This document shows, one piece after another, positions 51,076-63,300 of a DNA stretch of 64,000 nucleotides. Numbering within the stretch: the first letter of the stretch is position 1; each line of letters starts with the position of its first letter. Location: the NCBI RefSeq assembly GCF_021155765.1, contig NC_060114.1, forward strand, positions 10,135,001 through 10,199,000. Direction: 5' to 3'. The notes beneath the pieces were generated by a model. That model did not search any database. It saw nothing but the letters and a program-made list of their open reading frames with translations, and was not told where the DNA came from. This stretch comes from Diprion similis (lineage: Eukaryota; Arthropoda; Insecta; Hymenoptera; Diprionidae). The translations under genes and the position numbers were made by a program.

Positions 51076-54000
51076 CTATTTTACGCGTCTTCGAATCCTC
51101 AATGTAACAGGATCAACAGATCTCAGTAAAATATCGAACGCCAGTCGTATATCTTTGATTGGTATTACTTTATCCTTGATCAAAACATATTTCCGGAGAA
51201 CCGTTGCGACGATTGTCTTCATCGACATCATGGCGTACTTCGATCCTGAAATTGAGAGAAACTTGCTCAGTCATTGGAAGTCATTGCGTTAGTGCCTTTG
51301 TAATCTTGTTTAAAACCACGAGCAACGTTCTTCCGGTTAAAAATCCACGAAAGATGAAAATGAACGATGATGCCGGAGGATCTGCATGAATCATCAGTAT
51401 AGTTATATAAGGTCATTGTCAACTTAACTATTTTCCTTACCGATACAATTTCTTCGTCCTCCAAGAAATGGTAAGTACGAGTACGGTTGCTGTCTCGCCA
51501 ATCTTTCGGGTAAGAATCTGTCTGGATCGAATTTCAGAGGATCGGGCCAGTATTTCTCACTCCTATGAACTCCGAGAATGTTGAGAAGGAACTCAGTCTC
51601 TCTCGGCAAAGTACGCTGTCCTACAAAATCGGCGACTGGTTAAGGTGTGATCCGATGCACCTTCTTCAACTGACATACCTATCACCTAATTTTGCGGGCA
51701 GTATTCAGATACAATAAAGGAAGAATGGATTTGATGACGAAAGCTTGCCAACCTAAATCAAAATCGTCCGTTGCCTTGCGGCCGATTACGGGCACAGCCG
51801 GGAACAGGCGCATAGTTTCTTTGATCACTCTCTCCATGTACGTCATTCTCGTTAGGGCTTCCATCGTGAAGTGCACCTCTTCACTGTCGTCGTCCGATAC
51901 ATGTTCTCCGAATATGTCGCATAATTCCTGGTACACTTTGTCCTGTCAGATTGTAGGAAAAGCGAATAATTATACGCAGAGCCTTACAAGCAGAAGTGCA
52001 CAACACCGCAATGCTTGTTTCTTTTAGATTATTACGCAATGTATACTTGCATGACGAACACACCTGAATGTCTTGGTGGGATGCCAGCATCAACATCAAG
52101 TAGTTCAACGTGATGGCCGTTGTATCACTGGCCTGAGAGAGAATGTTAATGGTAAGATTGCGCATTCACGCTTCCTATAGCGAGTCGACAATGGCGTAGT
52201 GTGTATCTACTGTTCCGTTTTCAATGAATCACAAAACTAACAAGTATAACAACTTTTTAAAGCTGCGCTGTTATGACAGTATCCAGTTTGTTATACTCAC
52301 AGCTCCGATCACCGTATGAACATGATCCCGGGTATCTTTATCCGTCAGCGTTTTGTTGTCGATCGATTGTCTTAGGAGATTTTCTACCAGTGTCTGAGGT
52401 CCAGCCGCGGCATTATCTGATACATAAAGGTAATGGTAATTGAAAAATTGGCAGGCACGATGCCTAAGTGGTGCATAAATGGCCCCGGAAATCTACTATT
52501 ATCTAGACTTTTAGATGTATTTCTCTAAAGTTGTAAGGTAGAAGATCTCAAGTACAACTGACACCTATGAATCAAAAACTCTACTGGGGCACTTTACGAC
52601 TGTATCTGGATTGTGAGGTACTTGCCAAAAGAATCTTGTTCGTTATTGGCTGATACCCGTTGATCACTACGCCGGACGATTTTTGCTTTCTGCTGTCGGA
52701 TCACCTGAAGTGAAACCGCACTATTTGTTAACTTATTCATCAGAGCTTATGGCAACTGTTTTGGCCGTTCTTATTAATTCAGATGTCTATTAATTGTCGT
52801 TCAGTTCGAGTAGTTCGTTTTAATGCGTATTCTAGACAAGAACGAACAATTGCTTCAAGATGCTTGTAGTTTGTAACTTGGAACGTGACATGCGGATGCT
52901 CGTTACGTACGAATCCTTGAACCCTTGGGGGGAACGCCACAGCAGGAAATATGTGTTGATAATTGAAAAACAATTAGAAAACCGTGCCAAGACGAGGATG
53001 ACGAATCCAAAACTCCAAGAAGGGATACTGTGCTGGTCAGCGTATGAGTAAAACTTTGGAACATTGGTTTATATTGTTTCTGGAGCTTCTGCCGCAACAA
53101 GAGAAGGATCAACGGAGACGTTGGAAAATTCACGTGATGACGATATCACGTCAATTTGAAAATCGATCGATGATTTTGTAAACTATATTAATTCTTCTTG
53201 TGATGTTGATCAATACTCAATATCTTGAAGACATGAATTTTGGGCAAATAATTTTGGTCCGTACTCTAGATTGAAGTTGCCCTGCAAGTGATCTTGCTTC
53301 TTTCTCTGCTAATGTGAAGAAGTCTCGCACTTACGTTGTCACCTACGTTGTATATGAACTCGATGTGTTTCCTTTCGTCCTTGCCAAGTTGCGTACGGTA
53401 GAAAATGGAGTCTGGATACAGCCAAGGTCTGACGGTTCGTTTGGCGAAACCAAACAGCACCCTGTGGGGATAAAATTACTGCTTAATCCAAGGGTTTGCC
53501 ATGGTGACTCGAATAAAATATGGATCCATCATGCAGGTAAAATCGTTTAGTTCCGAATAAAGTGATTAGGTTCCGAGTTTTTTGAACAACGTGTGATTGA
53601 ACGAAAGGATAATGTGTTGATCTCGTAAAAGGCACTTCAATTGACTTACTTACGTACTGCTTCGCCATACTGACAGCACCCGCTCTCCTGTGCTTTCATA
53701 TTAATGCCCATAGCCGTCGCTGTGAGACATAAAATATAATTGTACTCCCCTTCGATTACCAAAAATGTATTGTTTACGTGGGTGTAATTGGTTCTCCCCA
53801 AATTACAGCCGACTTACCACAGATTGCGTCCAATGTACACAGCGAAACGTATCTGTAGATTTCGAATTCCAGTCCGTCCAAGTGCTGCTCCATCTTCTGG
53901 GCCAGTATCACTGACTGGGTGGCAAAGGTTCCCACGAAAGACTTGAGAGCCATGGAATTAAAGGAGGGCTGAAGCAGCTTCCGGTGCACTTTCCACAGTG

Positions 54001-55105
54001 ACGCTGTAATGACAAATTCGTCAGTATTCGACAACAATAATTAGGTTGTCCCGTAAGTTCGAGGAAGTGTGGCTACAGAAACGTGATGAAACAGAGTTTT
54101 GAATGAGCGTCGTACATCCATGTTTGTCTGTTTCCTTGAGACGCGAATCAATCCCTAGAGAATTTTGACTTTATGCGACGTCTGCTCCTTCCGGTACAAT
54201 AGACATAATCCGAAATTTAGTGAGATCGAGACCACTCTTTCCTGACTCCGATATCTTACGTGAAGTCGGATAGCAAAGTGACATCTTTCACCTACCAGGA
54301 GCCGTGACTAATCCGTTACCCCCCCAGGATCGCCCGAACTTGTAGAAGAAGCTTTTCTCGATGGTCTTCGGACTCAGAATTACCTCCTGAAATGACGAAT
54401 CAATTTAGATCTCTGCATTTCATTACACTTATTAACAGTGATTTTGTTGCCCTGATATTTGGGTCGTCTTTGAAAGATTTGACGTCAACGATCCTAGAAG
54501 TATATGCAGTTTCTCGTAATCTTTCTCCTTAACGGCTCGATTTATAAACTATCTAAAGACAGGTTCTCACAGGAAATCCCACGCTCTATGAATGAGTACT
54601 ACGATAGAATTTTCCTAATTCTGTCATTCGGTCATCATATTCGTAAATTCTACGTTCCCAAATACCAAAATTCACCGAAAAAATCAGGGCAACAAACGAA
54701 AGTTTTTATTTTGCAGAGCTGTGTATCATAAGACTGCCGTACCTTCATATGTTCAGGACAAGTTATCAGGAAAAATGAATAGTGTCCCAACGCGAAAGGG
54801 AACGATGTAGGATACATTTTTCCCAATTCAAGTATCCGGCTCAAGATAGCTGAAATTGCGTATTTTACAATATTATTCGTTACTCAAGACTCATCAAGCA
54901 ATTTGACAACAAAAGTATTCTGCTTACCATCAGTGCTGCCAATAACGAGATACGCGTGGCCTATGAAAGGCAGACTTGGTAGTTCCTCAGCGTTAGACGG
55001 GTAATCAGAGAACAGTAAAGTTTTTAACACCTTGACTGCAAAGTTGATCATTCGGTAGAATGCTAAGCACACCACCAGAAGCGTCGCTACCGTGAAGGAA
55101 TCCAT
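51076..55105 (-). CDS. Cytochrome P450, CYP4 family (12 exons)
   Basis: A haem-thiolate monooxygenase of the CYP4 clade, expected on the ER membrane; CYP4 enzymes typically hydroxylate fatty acids, hormones, pheromones or xenobiotics. I joined exons 54928-55105, 54743-54849, 54296-54386, 53818-54003, 53650-53719, 53335-53461, 52626-52704, 52301-52416, 52064-52132, 51753-51942, 51441-51635 and 51076-51245. Their 1578 nt encode 525 residues plus stop, with every phase consistent. Seen: an N-terminal hydrophobic anchor (about 3-25), WKVHR in helix C (129-133), I-helix AASDTT (318-323, alanine where glycine is usual), ETMR as the ExxR motif (383-386), FDPDRF (440-445) and haem loop FLGGRRNCIG (461-470, ligand Cys468). 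Intron 7 (52417-52625) uses a GC donor. In exon 5 the second of two overlapping GTAAGT donors is needed to keep frame. CYP4C1-like is the closest general description; I do not assign a subfamily. No disabling change seen. Confidence 0.93.
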
Positions 55106-55320
55106 CTTGCGATTCAGTGAAAACCCGAAACGCGGCTCTATTTATTGTTCTTCGAAATGTGTGGATAAAGTAACACTGACACTGGTCTGTTGTACTGCAA
55201 CACCTTTCTTTGTCAGTCTTTAATAAACTCACCTTTCTGTCGTTTAATATTACAAGCTGAGGGCAGATAAAATTCCTGTCTACGCTCTGATTGAACTGAT
55301 CTGTGGGATCTGTGGATCTG
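55106..55320 (-). other. Probable 5'UTR of the P450
   Basis: If transcription starts about 30 bp downstream of the TATA box at 55344-55351, the leader is about 215 nt. A weaker TATA-like ATAAATAG at about 55138-55145 would give only a very short leader. Confidence 0.35.
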
Positions 55321-55341
55321 TGGATCTAACATCAGATTCAC

Positions 55342-55353
55342 CGCTTTTATACC
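55342..55353 (-). promoter_or_regulatory. TATA box of the P450 gene
   Basis: On the minus strand GGTATAAAAGCG, a near-consensus TATA box about 240 bp upstream of the ATG. The duplicated copy of this region at 59995-60355 has lost the TATA core. Confidence 0.55.
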
Positions 55354-55786
55354 TTCAGAGAATAACGCATCGTATATCACCCCCGGAATGATCGAACATT
55401 CTCCACACTATCTAATCAAGGTTAATAATTATTTATTCATCGCTCACATAGAATCAGTGAGTGTTAATACGAATTTACTCGAAGGCTGTTGCAGAAATCC
55501 GGTTTGCTTTCAAGTTTGCGAGGTTTTTACCGGTAGCTTAATAATTTTCGTTCCGTTCTTGTGCGTCAGAATTTCGTTAACACGGTTTTCGGCGTTAGTT
55601 GACTACTATTAGCTGTATTCACGAATATCCCGTCGGTGGTAACAAGCTAATATCCTTCAAGACAAGAGACGTACATAACCTCACTACAGTATCCTAAATC
55701 ACGCTACGTGTCATAAGTACAGCTTCGAAGAATGTCATGCAACGTAATTCAATATGTTAAAATACACGTTTCGTAGTTATAAATAC
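55354..55786. other. P450 upstream flank
   Basis: Sequence between the TATA box and the foldback element. The part to about 55640 has a diverged second copy near 60.1-60.35 kb, so it is likely to include P450 regulatory sequence. No other gene seen. Confidence 0.4.
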
Positions 55787-55795
55787 CAAATTGAT
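55787..55795. repeat. Candidate 9-bp target-site duplication, left
   Basis: CAAATTGAT lies directly outside the left terminus of the foldback element and is repeated directly outside the right terminus at 58234. Confidence 0.7.
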
Positions 55796-58233
55796 ACCTC
55801 TATCAAGCTGGCACCGCCACAAAAGAAAAACGAAGTTTACTATATAAAATAATTAAGTGCTAATTAGATGCTAATTAAATGCTGTAAAGTCGAATTTGTC
55901 GCTCCGCGATTTTTCAAAAAAACCTGTGGCGGTGCCAGGTTGGACTCAAGCTAGCAGCGCCACAACGAGAAAACTACTAAGGAAGAGTGATTTCGAAAAA
56001 ATGATTACACAGGAATTAAATGCTAATTAGATGCTCCAAGAATATCCAAAGCTCAAATTTTTTAGGCCGCGTTTAAAACAGAAAACCGGTGGCGGTGCCA
56101 GGTTGGACTCCAGCTAGCAGCGCCACAACGAAAAAACTACTAAGGAAGAGTGATTTCGAAAAAATGATTACACAGGAATTAAATGCTAATTAGATGCTCG
56201 AAGAATATCCAAAACTCGAATTTGTCGCTCGTCGTTTTTCATTTATTTTTCAATTCTTTATACCATTTGTGGGGCTGCTAGCGCCACTAAGGAACGAATC
56301 AACACAAGGGGTGAAGAATTTGGAAATGTAACGACTCAGAAATGAAATGCTAATTAGATGCTCCAAGAATATCCAAAACTCGAATTTGTCGCTCCGCGTT
56401 TTTTGAAAAAAACTTGTGGCGGTGCCAGCTTGAGTTCAAGCCAGCAGCGCCACAGCGAAAAAACTACCAAGGGAGAGTGATATCAAAAAAGTGATTGCGC
56501 AGGAATTAAATGCTAATTAGATGCTCCGAGAATATCCAAAACTCGAATTTGTCGCTCCGCGTATTTAAAAAAAACTTGTGGCGGTGTCAGCTTGGGTTTA
56601 AGCCAGCACCTCCGTTAAGCTGGCACCGCCATAACGGAAAATCAAAAAACTAACTATACCACAAATTCAGGCTCATCTTAGGCTATTCAAATGCCACAAC
56701 GCCGAATTTTCTGCTTTTCAAAAAACCGCAAAAAACGGTGGTGGTGCTAAGTTAACGTTAAGCCAGCACCGCCACGCCGAAAACTAATGAAGGGTGAACA
56801 GTAATCTACTAGTTCTATAATTCTATGCTAACACGAGTAATAGTCCCAGTTGTTCGTAATCGAAAGAAAGAGAATCAAACAAATTACGTCCCATGTCTGC
56901 AGTATCACTATTTGCTCACAGATCGTGAACAATTCGAACAAGTTCTAGAGTTCATGATGTCGGACTCATTTCTATTCCATTCCATTATCGAGATATTGAT
57001 TATTTTTTTTAAATTCTCGTCTCAAAAATTTCAAAATTTCATGAGCTGATAGCGGCTAATTAGCGGCAAATTCGAGTGCCTTTGAAAATTTTTTACGATC
57101 ATCCCTTCATGCAGAATTACCACGTGGATGTGCTATCTTTTTGTGAAGTTTGCATAGCCGTCGATTTTTTCAAAAATTTGAAACACGGCAAAATAATTGC
57201 TTTCACCGCTAATTAGCGGCTAATTAACGGCAAATTATCCAAAAGATATTATTTTGATATTTGTAAATGGTTGTACCAACTTAACGAATGTAAAAAAAAT
57301 CCGTATCCGATGTAAAAAAAGTTTCAAGTTATTTCCATTTTAAGTCATACCGAAAAATCGTCGGTTCATATTTGAAAAACCCATAATGCCCCTGAACGTC
57401 CCGAAATTCCAATTCGTTCACCTACTTTACTCGTGTGGTCAATGTCTGTAAAGGAATTTTGTGTATTTTTTTCAAAAGCACGAAATTCGGGACTAGTGCG
57501 CATGAAGAGCCTAAAATGAGCCTAAAATTCCTACGTCATCCTGTTTTCAAAATTATTCACCCTTCATTAGTTTTCGGCGTGGCGGTGCTGGCTTAACGTT
57601 GACTTAGCACCACCACCGTTTTTTGCGGTTTTTTGAAGAGCAGGAAATTCGGCGTCGTGGCATTTGAATAGCCTAAAATAAGCGTAGAATTGTGATATAG
57701 TTAGTTTTTTGATTTTCCATTATGGCAGTGCCAGGTTAACGGAGGTGCTGGCTTAAACCCAAGCTGGCACCGCCACAAGTTTTTTTCAAAAAACGCGGAG
57801 CGACAAATTCGAGTTTTGGATATTCTTGGAGCATCTAATTAGCATTTAATTTCTGAGTAGTTACATTTTCAAATTTTCCACCCCTTGTGTTGATTCGCCC
57901 CCTAATGGCGTCAGCAGCCCGACAAATGGTATGAAGAATTGAAAAATAAATGAAAAACGACGAGCGACAAATTCGAGTTTTGGATATTCTTGGAGCATCT
58001 AATTAGCATTTAATTCCTGTGTAATCATTTTTTCGAAATCACTCTTCCTTAGTAGTTTTCTCGTTGTGGCGCTGCTAGCTTGAGTCCAACCTGGCACCGC
58101 CACAGGTTTTTTTGAAAAATCGCGGAGCGACAAATTCGACTTTACAGCATTTAATTAGCATCTAATTAGCACTTAATTATTTTATATAGTAAACTTCGTT
58201 TTTCTTTTGTGGCGGTGCCAGCTTGATAGAGGT
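55796..58233. mobile_element. Foldback-type DNA transposon, 2.4 kb, long repeat-built arms
   Basis: The element starts ACCTCTATCAAGC and ends with the exact reverse complement. It is flanked by the 9-bp direct repeat CAAATTGAT. The arms (about 55796-56798 and 57556-58233) are long inverted repeats built from head-to-tail units of about 163 bp. Each unit has its own small palindrome (TGGCGGTGCCAG ... GCGCCAC) plus a GCTAATTAGATGCT block and a TTGTCGCTCCGCG block. Left-arm unit starts include 55927, 56090, 56417 and 56579. The left arm is longer by about two units. The middle (56799-57555) has only a 74-codon frame with no transposase resemblance, so the copy is non-autonomous. Nine-bp duplications with long modular inverted repeats are characteristic of Foldback and Mutator-like elements. 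Confidence 0.88.
56799..57555. other. Unique centre of the foldback element
   Basis: About 760 bp between the arms, AT-rich, with GCTAATTAGCGGC-type words near 57055 and 57210. A 74-codon frame (56825-57049) resembles no transposase. This may be the remnant of a deleted internal gene or captured sequence. Confidence 0.5.
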
Positions 58234-58242
58234 CAAATTGAT
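58234..58242. repeat. Candidate 9-bp target-site duplication, right
   Basis: CAAATTGAT directly after the right terminus, matching the copy at 55787. Confidence 0.7.
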
Positions 58243-58926
58243 TCGCATCCGATATCTTTCCACGTGATGATCATCGGTGAAAAATGAAATGTACTTTGTT
58301 GGACCTCAAATTGAATGAAATCTCAAATTATCACCGGAACGCACTCTTGGACTATGTTTGAGGCGTCTAGTTTTGGATTAGAAATTTCTGTTTTTTGCCT
58401 GCCAACACCGTTTTCAGACAGATAGTTTAATGGATGTCAAATACGATGATTGTCTGGATATGCGGATGTACTTGTATGGATTAATAAAGGTCAAGTTAGT
58501 TCATATTGTTTTACATTGCCGACACGAAAGCGGATCCAGTTTTTTGATAAATTTCGTAAGTGCTGTCGCCTTGAGGACCCTTTCGATACTGCGTCTTCCT
58601 GTGAAATCATTGCTTTTTTTGCAAGGACTCGTCCTTGGGTGGTAAGGCTTGCAATTGATGGAAATTTGTGAACCCTCCCCTCCCCCCCCTACACGCACTT
58701 GCTGAATATCTCCAAGAATTATTTTCTTATGACCACCTACGTACCCACGACTCCTGCATCGCCAGTCGAGCTCTTGACGGACCTCAAAAGTCGATCTGTC
58801 TCCTGTCTGAAATGACAAATGGTAACCCCATGAGGCCAGCAGTAGCGTGAAACCCTCCGGTTTGCTCATAACTTAGTCTTGCTCTGTACAAACTCAGAAG
58901 TATTTGACGGTTAGTATCGTCTTACA
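58243..58926. other. Non-coding sequence, no gene recognised
   Basis: Overlapping frames on both strands (up to 122 codons on the minus strand at 58501-58869) match no family. Pyrimidine-rich CCCTCCCCTCC-type words lie near 58674. No P450-like exon is visible here. Confidence 0.4.
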
Positions 58927-59338
58927 AGGAAGATATCTCAAATCGATATCTCCGATACGATTCATTTTGTAATATGTTATACTAGACTAAAAACTAAGCG
59001 ACGTGAATTGTTTTTCTGTCTGCCATTGAACACTTCAGGGGGGTGAAATCACCTTCCAAAGTAAGGCGTCATGTCGGGGGGTGATTTGGCAGTTTCACCA
59101 ATAGAAACAATATTTTTTGACCAATCCCACGGGAAATGAAAAATGCGATTTTGCAATGAGAAAAAAAATATAAACTGCCGAATTGCCCCTTGACGTGAGT
59201 TACTTTGGATGGTGGGATCACCATCATCTTAAAGTCTTTTATGGCAGATGAAAAAAAAACGTGTCGCTTAGTTTTTAGTCTACTATGTCATATTACAAAA
59301 GAAATAAAAACGCAGAAATCGACCTGGGATACCTTCCT
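58927..59338. mobile_element. MITE-like inverted-repeat element
   Basis: The ends match as inverted repeats: AGGAAGATATCTCA on the left against AGGAAGGTATCCCA (reverse complement of the right). This continues through TTTTGTAATATG and a strong AGACTAAAAACTAAGCGAC block, then weaker similarity to GGCAGTTT near the centre. No coding capacity. The outer limit is approximate and no target-site duplication is certain. Confidence 0.7.
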
Positions 59339-59994
59339 GGTTAGAAGAGTCCGATTAGTTACATAAAAACAAAAGTCCTGAGAAAATATGAAGACACGTG
59401 ACTTGGCACGGAGCAGTGAGTAAAAGAAATGAATAAGTTCAGATCCTCGATTAACCGAGTCCGTTTTATTCGGAATACGAATTAACCGGTTTTGCTGTGC
59501 AATATGCACTTTCTAATTATGAAGAGCTATTTGAGCCTTGATAGCCTGACTATTTGCATACCTAATGCGTCTGTCGTACACGCAAGAAGGTGGATTTTGA
59601 CCAACACTCCAAGTTTTTATGAATCCAGTCAAAAAATGGAAAAGTTGTGTTTCTTCATTTCAACATGACATGCAAAATTTCAAAGTTATGAATTTTTGAA
59701 GTTCCACAACCACTCGTGGAATTTACACTTCTCTGTCCTGTAACACGAGCGTGTCAATTAGTAAATTTATGTTTGACTTGTTTGACTTTACCGACTTTGA
59801 AACTTTAAAACTTCATAACTCCGGAATTTTTCGTATCATGTTCAAACTCGTGGTAAAATAAAAAAAAGTGCGTGCTAGTTATTTATATATTTAATACAAA
59901 GAAAAAATAATTGAAGGTGATTATTTTTTAAGGGACGGATTCATGAAATATGGGTCTCTGATTTTTCCCGTAATGTATGAATAATATGTTATTG
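59339..59994. other. Non-coding sequence, no gene recognised
   Basis: This is where coding exons of a second P450 would be expected if the upstream promoter copy still had a gene. I find no P450 motif on the minus strand. Confidence 0.45.
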
Positions 59995-60355
59995 AAATCG
60001 GCTTGTGGTGTTGCAACAACACCTGTATTTGTTAGTCTCTACTGGATTTACCCTTTTGTGGCATAATGTTGAACAGATATCTGGAAACCGAAATCAGATT
60101 CACCGTTTTTATCAAGTTGGAGAATGCTGCATTGCATAATGACCCCAGGATACTGCAAAATTTAACATACTGTTAAATCAACAGGCCAGTGATTATTTAC
60201 TGCTTACGTAAGTCGAACTAGCGAGTAGCAGCAACTGGTTCTATCCGAAGTTTATAATAAAAAGCCCGTTCACTCCGGTGTGTGAACAACGCGGTATTTG
60301 GCTTTAGTTGACTATAATCACTAGCATTCGCTAATCTCTTTTAGGCGGTGATGAT
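59995..60355 (-). pseudogene. Relic second copy of the P450 promoter and 5' flank
   Basis: This segment aligns in the same orientation with about 55180-55640. Shared landmarks in order are TGCAACACC / CAACAACACC, ATCAGATTCACCG, a CCCC(C/A)GGA word, GATTATTTA / AATTATTTA, and GTTAGTTGACTA / TTTAGTTGACTA. Substitutions and small gaps separate the copies. The TATA core TATAAAAG has become GATAAAAA. Similarity stops near 60000, about 75 bp short of where a start codon would be, and no P450 exon follows. It is best read as the remains of a tandem P450 duplication whose coding part was lost. Confidence 0.65.
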
Positions 60356-63300
60356 TTAACATTCCCCAACACAGAAAATTCGTTGTCCGTGATGTCATCG
60401 CAGCGTACCAAGTCGTCTAGGCTTGTATGTTGGAAGTATCGCTACACTTACAAGATTGCTTTCAATCGCCATGCTTATTCGTAGCATGGAAAATGTCGGC
60501 ACGGATCGTCGCGTTACGGCTGATGAATAAATTATTTTAACATAGCGAAAACACGGACAATGAAAAATATCGTACAACGGAATCGGATGTATTGAAAGGT
60601 ATGTTCTGAAGCTTTGAATAGCGGAATCAGTTGCATCGGACACCTTTTCCGTGGGTTTTTGGTGAGAAATGGTTAACACTGAAATGGTATCACTCATATA
60701 CAGGGTGAGGAAAAAGTATGGAAACCACCAGAAAGCTCGCAGAATGGTCGCTTAAACTTGACCATTCATCTGTTGGTTTTGATCAATTTTTTTTTGAGGA
60801 CATGTCATCTCTTCATCTCCCTGTGAATGCACTGACTTCTCTTTCGTTACCGTCAACCATGTGAGTTCCGAAACCTGGGCACTTCTTATCAGGGTACAGA
60901 GAGCTCTGTACATTCTTGGGATCGATATCCGCGTTCAAGCATGCAGACTGCCCAGTATATGGTTGGAAACATTGCGTGCGAAGTATGATTCTCCTCGTGA
61001 CCAGCGTACAACTCTCGCATTAATCGCGCATTTAACGATCGTTGTATGAATGCTAATAAAACTATACTTCTGACCAGCAAGAGTATGTTCAACTCGCGAT
61101 TTCCGTCACGAGTTTATTATGATTGAGCGGTATCGTCTGTTCGCTTGGTGCTCCCACTTTTGGTGTACAATTTTTACACGATATTAGAGAAACTGGAAAA
61201 GTAGCGGGGATTGAACTAGTATTCTAGCTACTAATGAGGTAATTTGTCATCATTTTCTAATAAAGTAGCCCAGACATTTGATGCTGATTTCAAAACATCC
61301 CCACTTGTGAGTTGATATTCCTCCTACATCCTAACCGGCCGATTCGAAGTAGAGCTGAAAAGATTCTCAAAGTTATTGCACACTACTCAAGGATAGACCA
61401 ATAGGTCTCTCAATTCACATTGATGTTGATATAATTATTAGAGTTTTTCACTAAGCTTTACTAATCACTTTGGTATCACAATATCTTCTTAACATTTTTT
61501 ATAGAACTGCACTCGCCCGCGATCTTTAGAGTCTGAAAAATAAATTCTCTGAGCTGAAAGTGCCGATTGCAGAAGTACTTTACCGGGCTTCATAAGGGGA
61601 TGAACAATTACGTCTCGGCGGGATTTCACTCTCGGAATTCAATTCACTGTACCTAAATACTGCTAAACGAAGTCTGTGCACCCCTTACTGCGTATTAGAG
61701 GCATTAGAAAGCCGTCGTGCCACCTCGCGATTACTGTATTATGACTATCGCTTAATACAATCATCACTGCTATTACCACGTAGGTAATAGTCGAGCCAGA
61801 AGTCTCACTTATGCGAGTATCTAACGCGCCAACAATTCGCTTGCTGGAACTGCAGATAAAATAGGAAAAGGCTTTTCAATTTCAACTAAAGTAAAGTTTA
61901 ACTCATCGCGTAAAAGGTTAGAGTATTTCGAAAGATATCTTAATTGTATTAGAAATAGCGCCGTATCCTGTATTCTTTGGAGATTGAAAAAAGTTTATCG
62001 GTTACGTAGTGACGATTTACGTGAGTACAGTCATCAATTTTGACAATCAAAAACCAATCCGCTGTAATTTTCTTATTAAAGCTTCAGAGCTTGCACTAAA
62101 TTTTTCGTACTTCTGTATTCGCAAGTGACTTACAACAATTTACTAATGACCCAGTTCACGCCACCATATTGCTCTCACCAAGCTCTCACGTTTGTTCTCA
62201 ATCCTACCCTTGCCACTTGACGTCTAAGGTACCATTCATACTTTTAATTCGAATTACCAGCAAGAGTGCCCCTGCGGCCATCGCCAGGAGAGTACTAAGT
62301 GGTAATTTTTACGACTTGTGGAACGATGGGATTCACTGCCATCGTAGATAATTTAGAAATGAAGTAAAGCTGCTGCTTTATTGATGATATGACAGACCTG
62401 GGAAAATACTCAGATCGTGGTTGAAGAAAATTTGCAGTGACACTCGGATTGATGAAGAGATGTTGCATTGTTGCATTCTAATTTATGGAGGCAAGGGTCT
62501 TGTTGTTTGTGCAATTTAGTTCTCACTCTGTTCGATTCGTGTGAATTACGTGCTGCAATATAAATGCGTCCACGACGTCAATTCTGTGTGGTCAATATTA
62601 CAATTTTTTTTTGCATTCACCACGATTTCGCGCAAAAAGATCACATCAAGTATGAGTGAACTGTTTTTGCGAAATAATTACACTGTGAAATTGACTAAAA
62701 CAGCAGTGTTAGTTCAGAAAAGTTTACACTGCCTGCACAGGTAATAATGGAAATTTGAAGTTGATTTACATATGAAATATGATGCGTTGAACGGATGAAT
62801 GATCGAATGAACCAGTAACAACTGTTCAGAGAATGAAAATTACATGTATATGAGTAAAATCAAGAGAAATTTACGCGCAGTTCACGTAATAAACGAGCAC
62901 AAAATTTCCTTTTCCTTGCTGAGTAGATAAATGATTTTCGTAGCTGAGTCAATTTTTCAATATAAATAATAAATTCACTTACTTTTTATAAGTTTTTATC
63001 GATAAAATCGCAAACATCAAGAATTTTATCTTACAGCGAATCTGACTCGTCTCTGAGTCTCCTTTATTTTGAAATTTACAGTTCGGTGGACCACGTTATT
63101 CAAGATTGATTCACTTAGACGAGAGATTACAGAACCTTGAATTGTTAAAAAAAAAAAAACAAACAAAGGGTGAGAATCTATCGACGGTCTGAATGAAATT
63201 TAGATAAGAATAGTATATTGTGTCACAAGTGCGAAAAGTGAGTGATTTCCGCTCAATAATTGAGTTATTCAAATGCGTGCATGCGCTAAAGGAAACTCTA

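Noticed and set aside
53654..53719. The first of two overlapping GTAAGT donors for P450 exon 5
   Set aside because: Using it breaks the frame into exon 6; the second donor (exon ending at 53650) restores the frame and a normal CYP4 sequence.
60697..60860. TACAGGGTG-type word resembling a Tc1/mariner terminus
   Set aside because: No matching inverted terminus or duplication found within the window.
60798..61049. A plus-strand frame with a loosely chemoreceptor-like flavour
   Set aside because: Resemblance is impressionistic, there is no ATG in frame and downstream sequence has stops with no clear exons.
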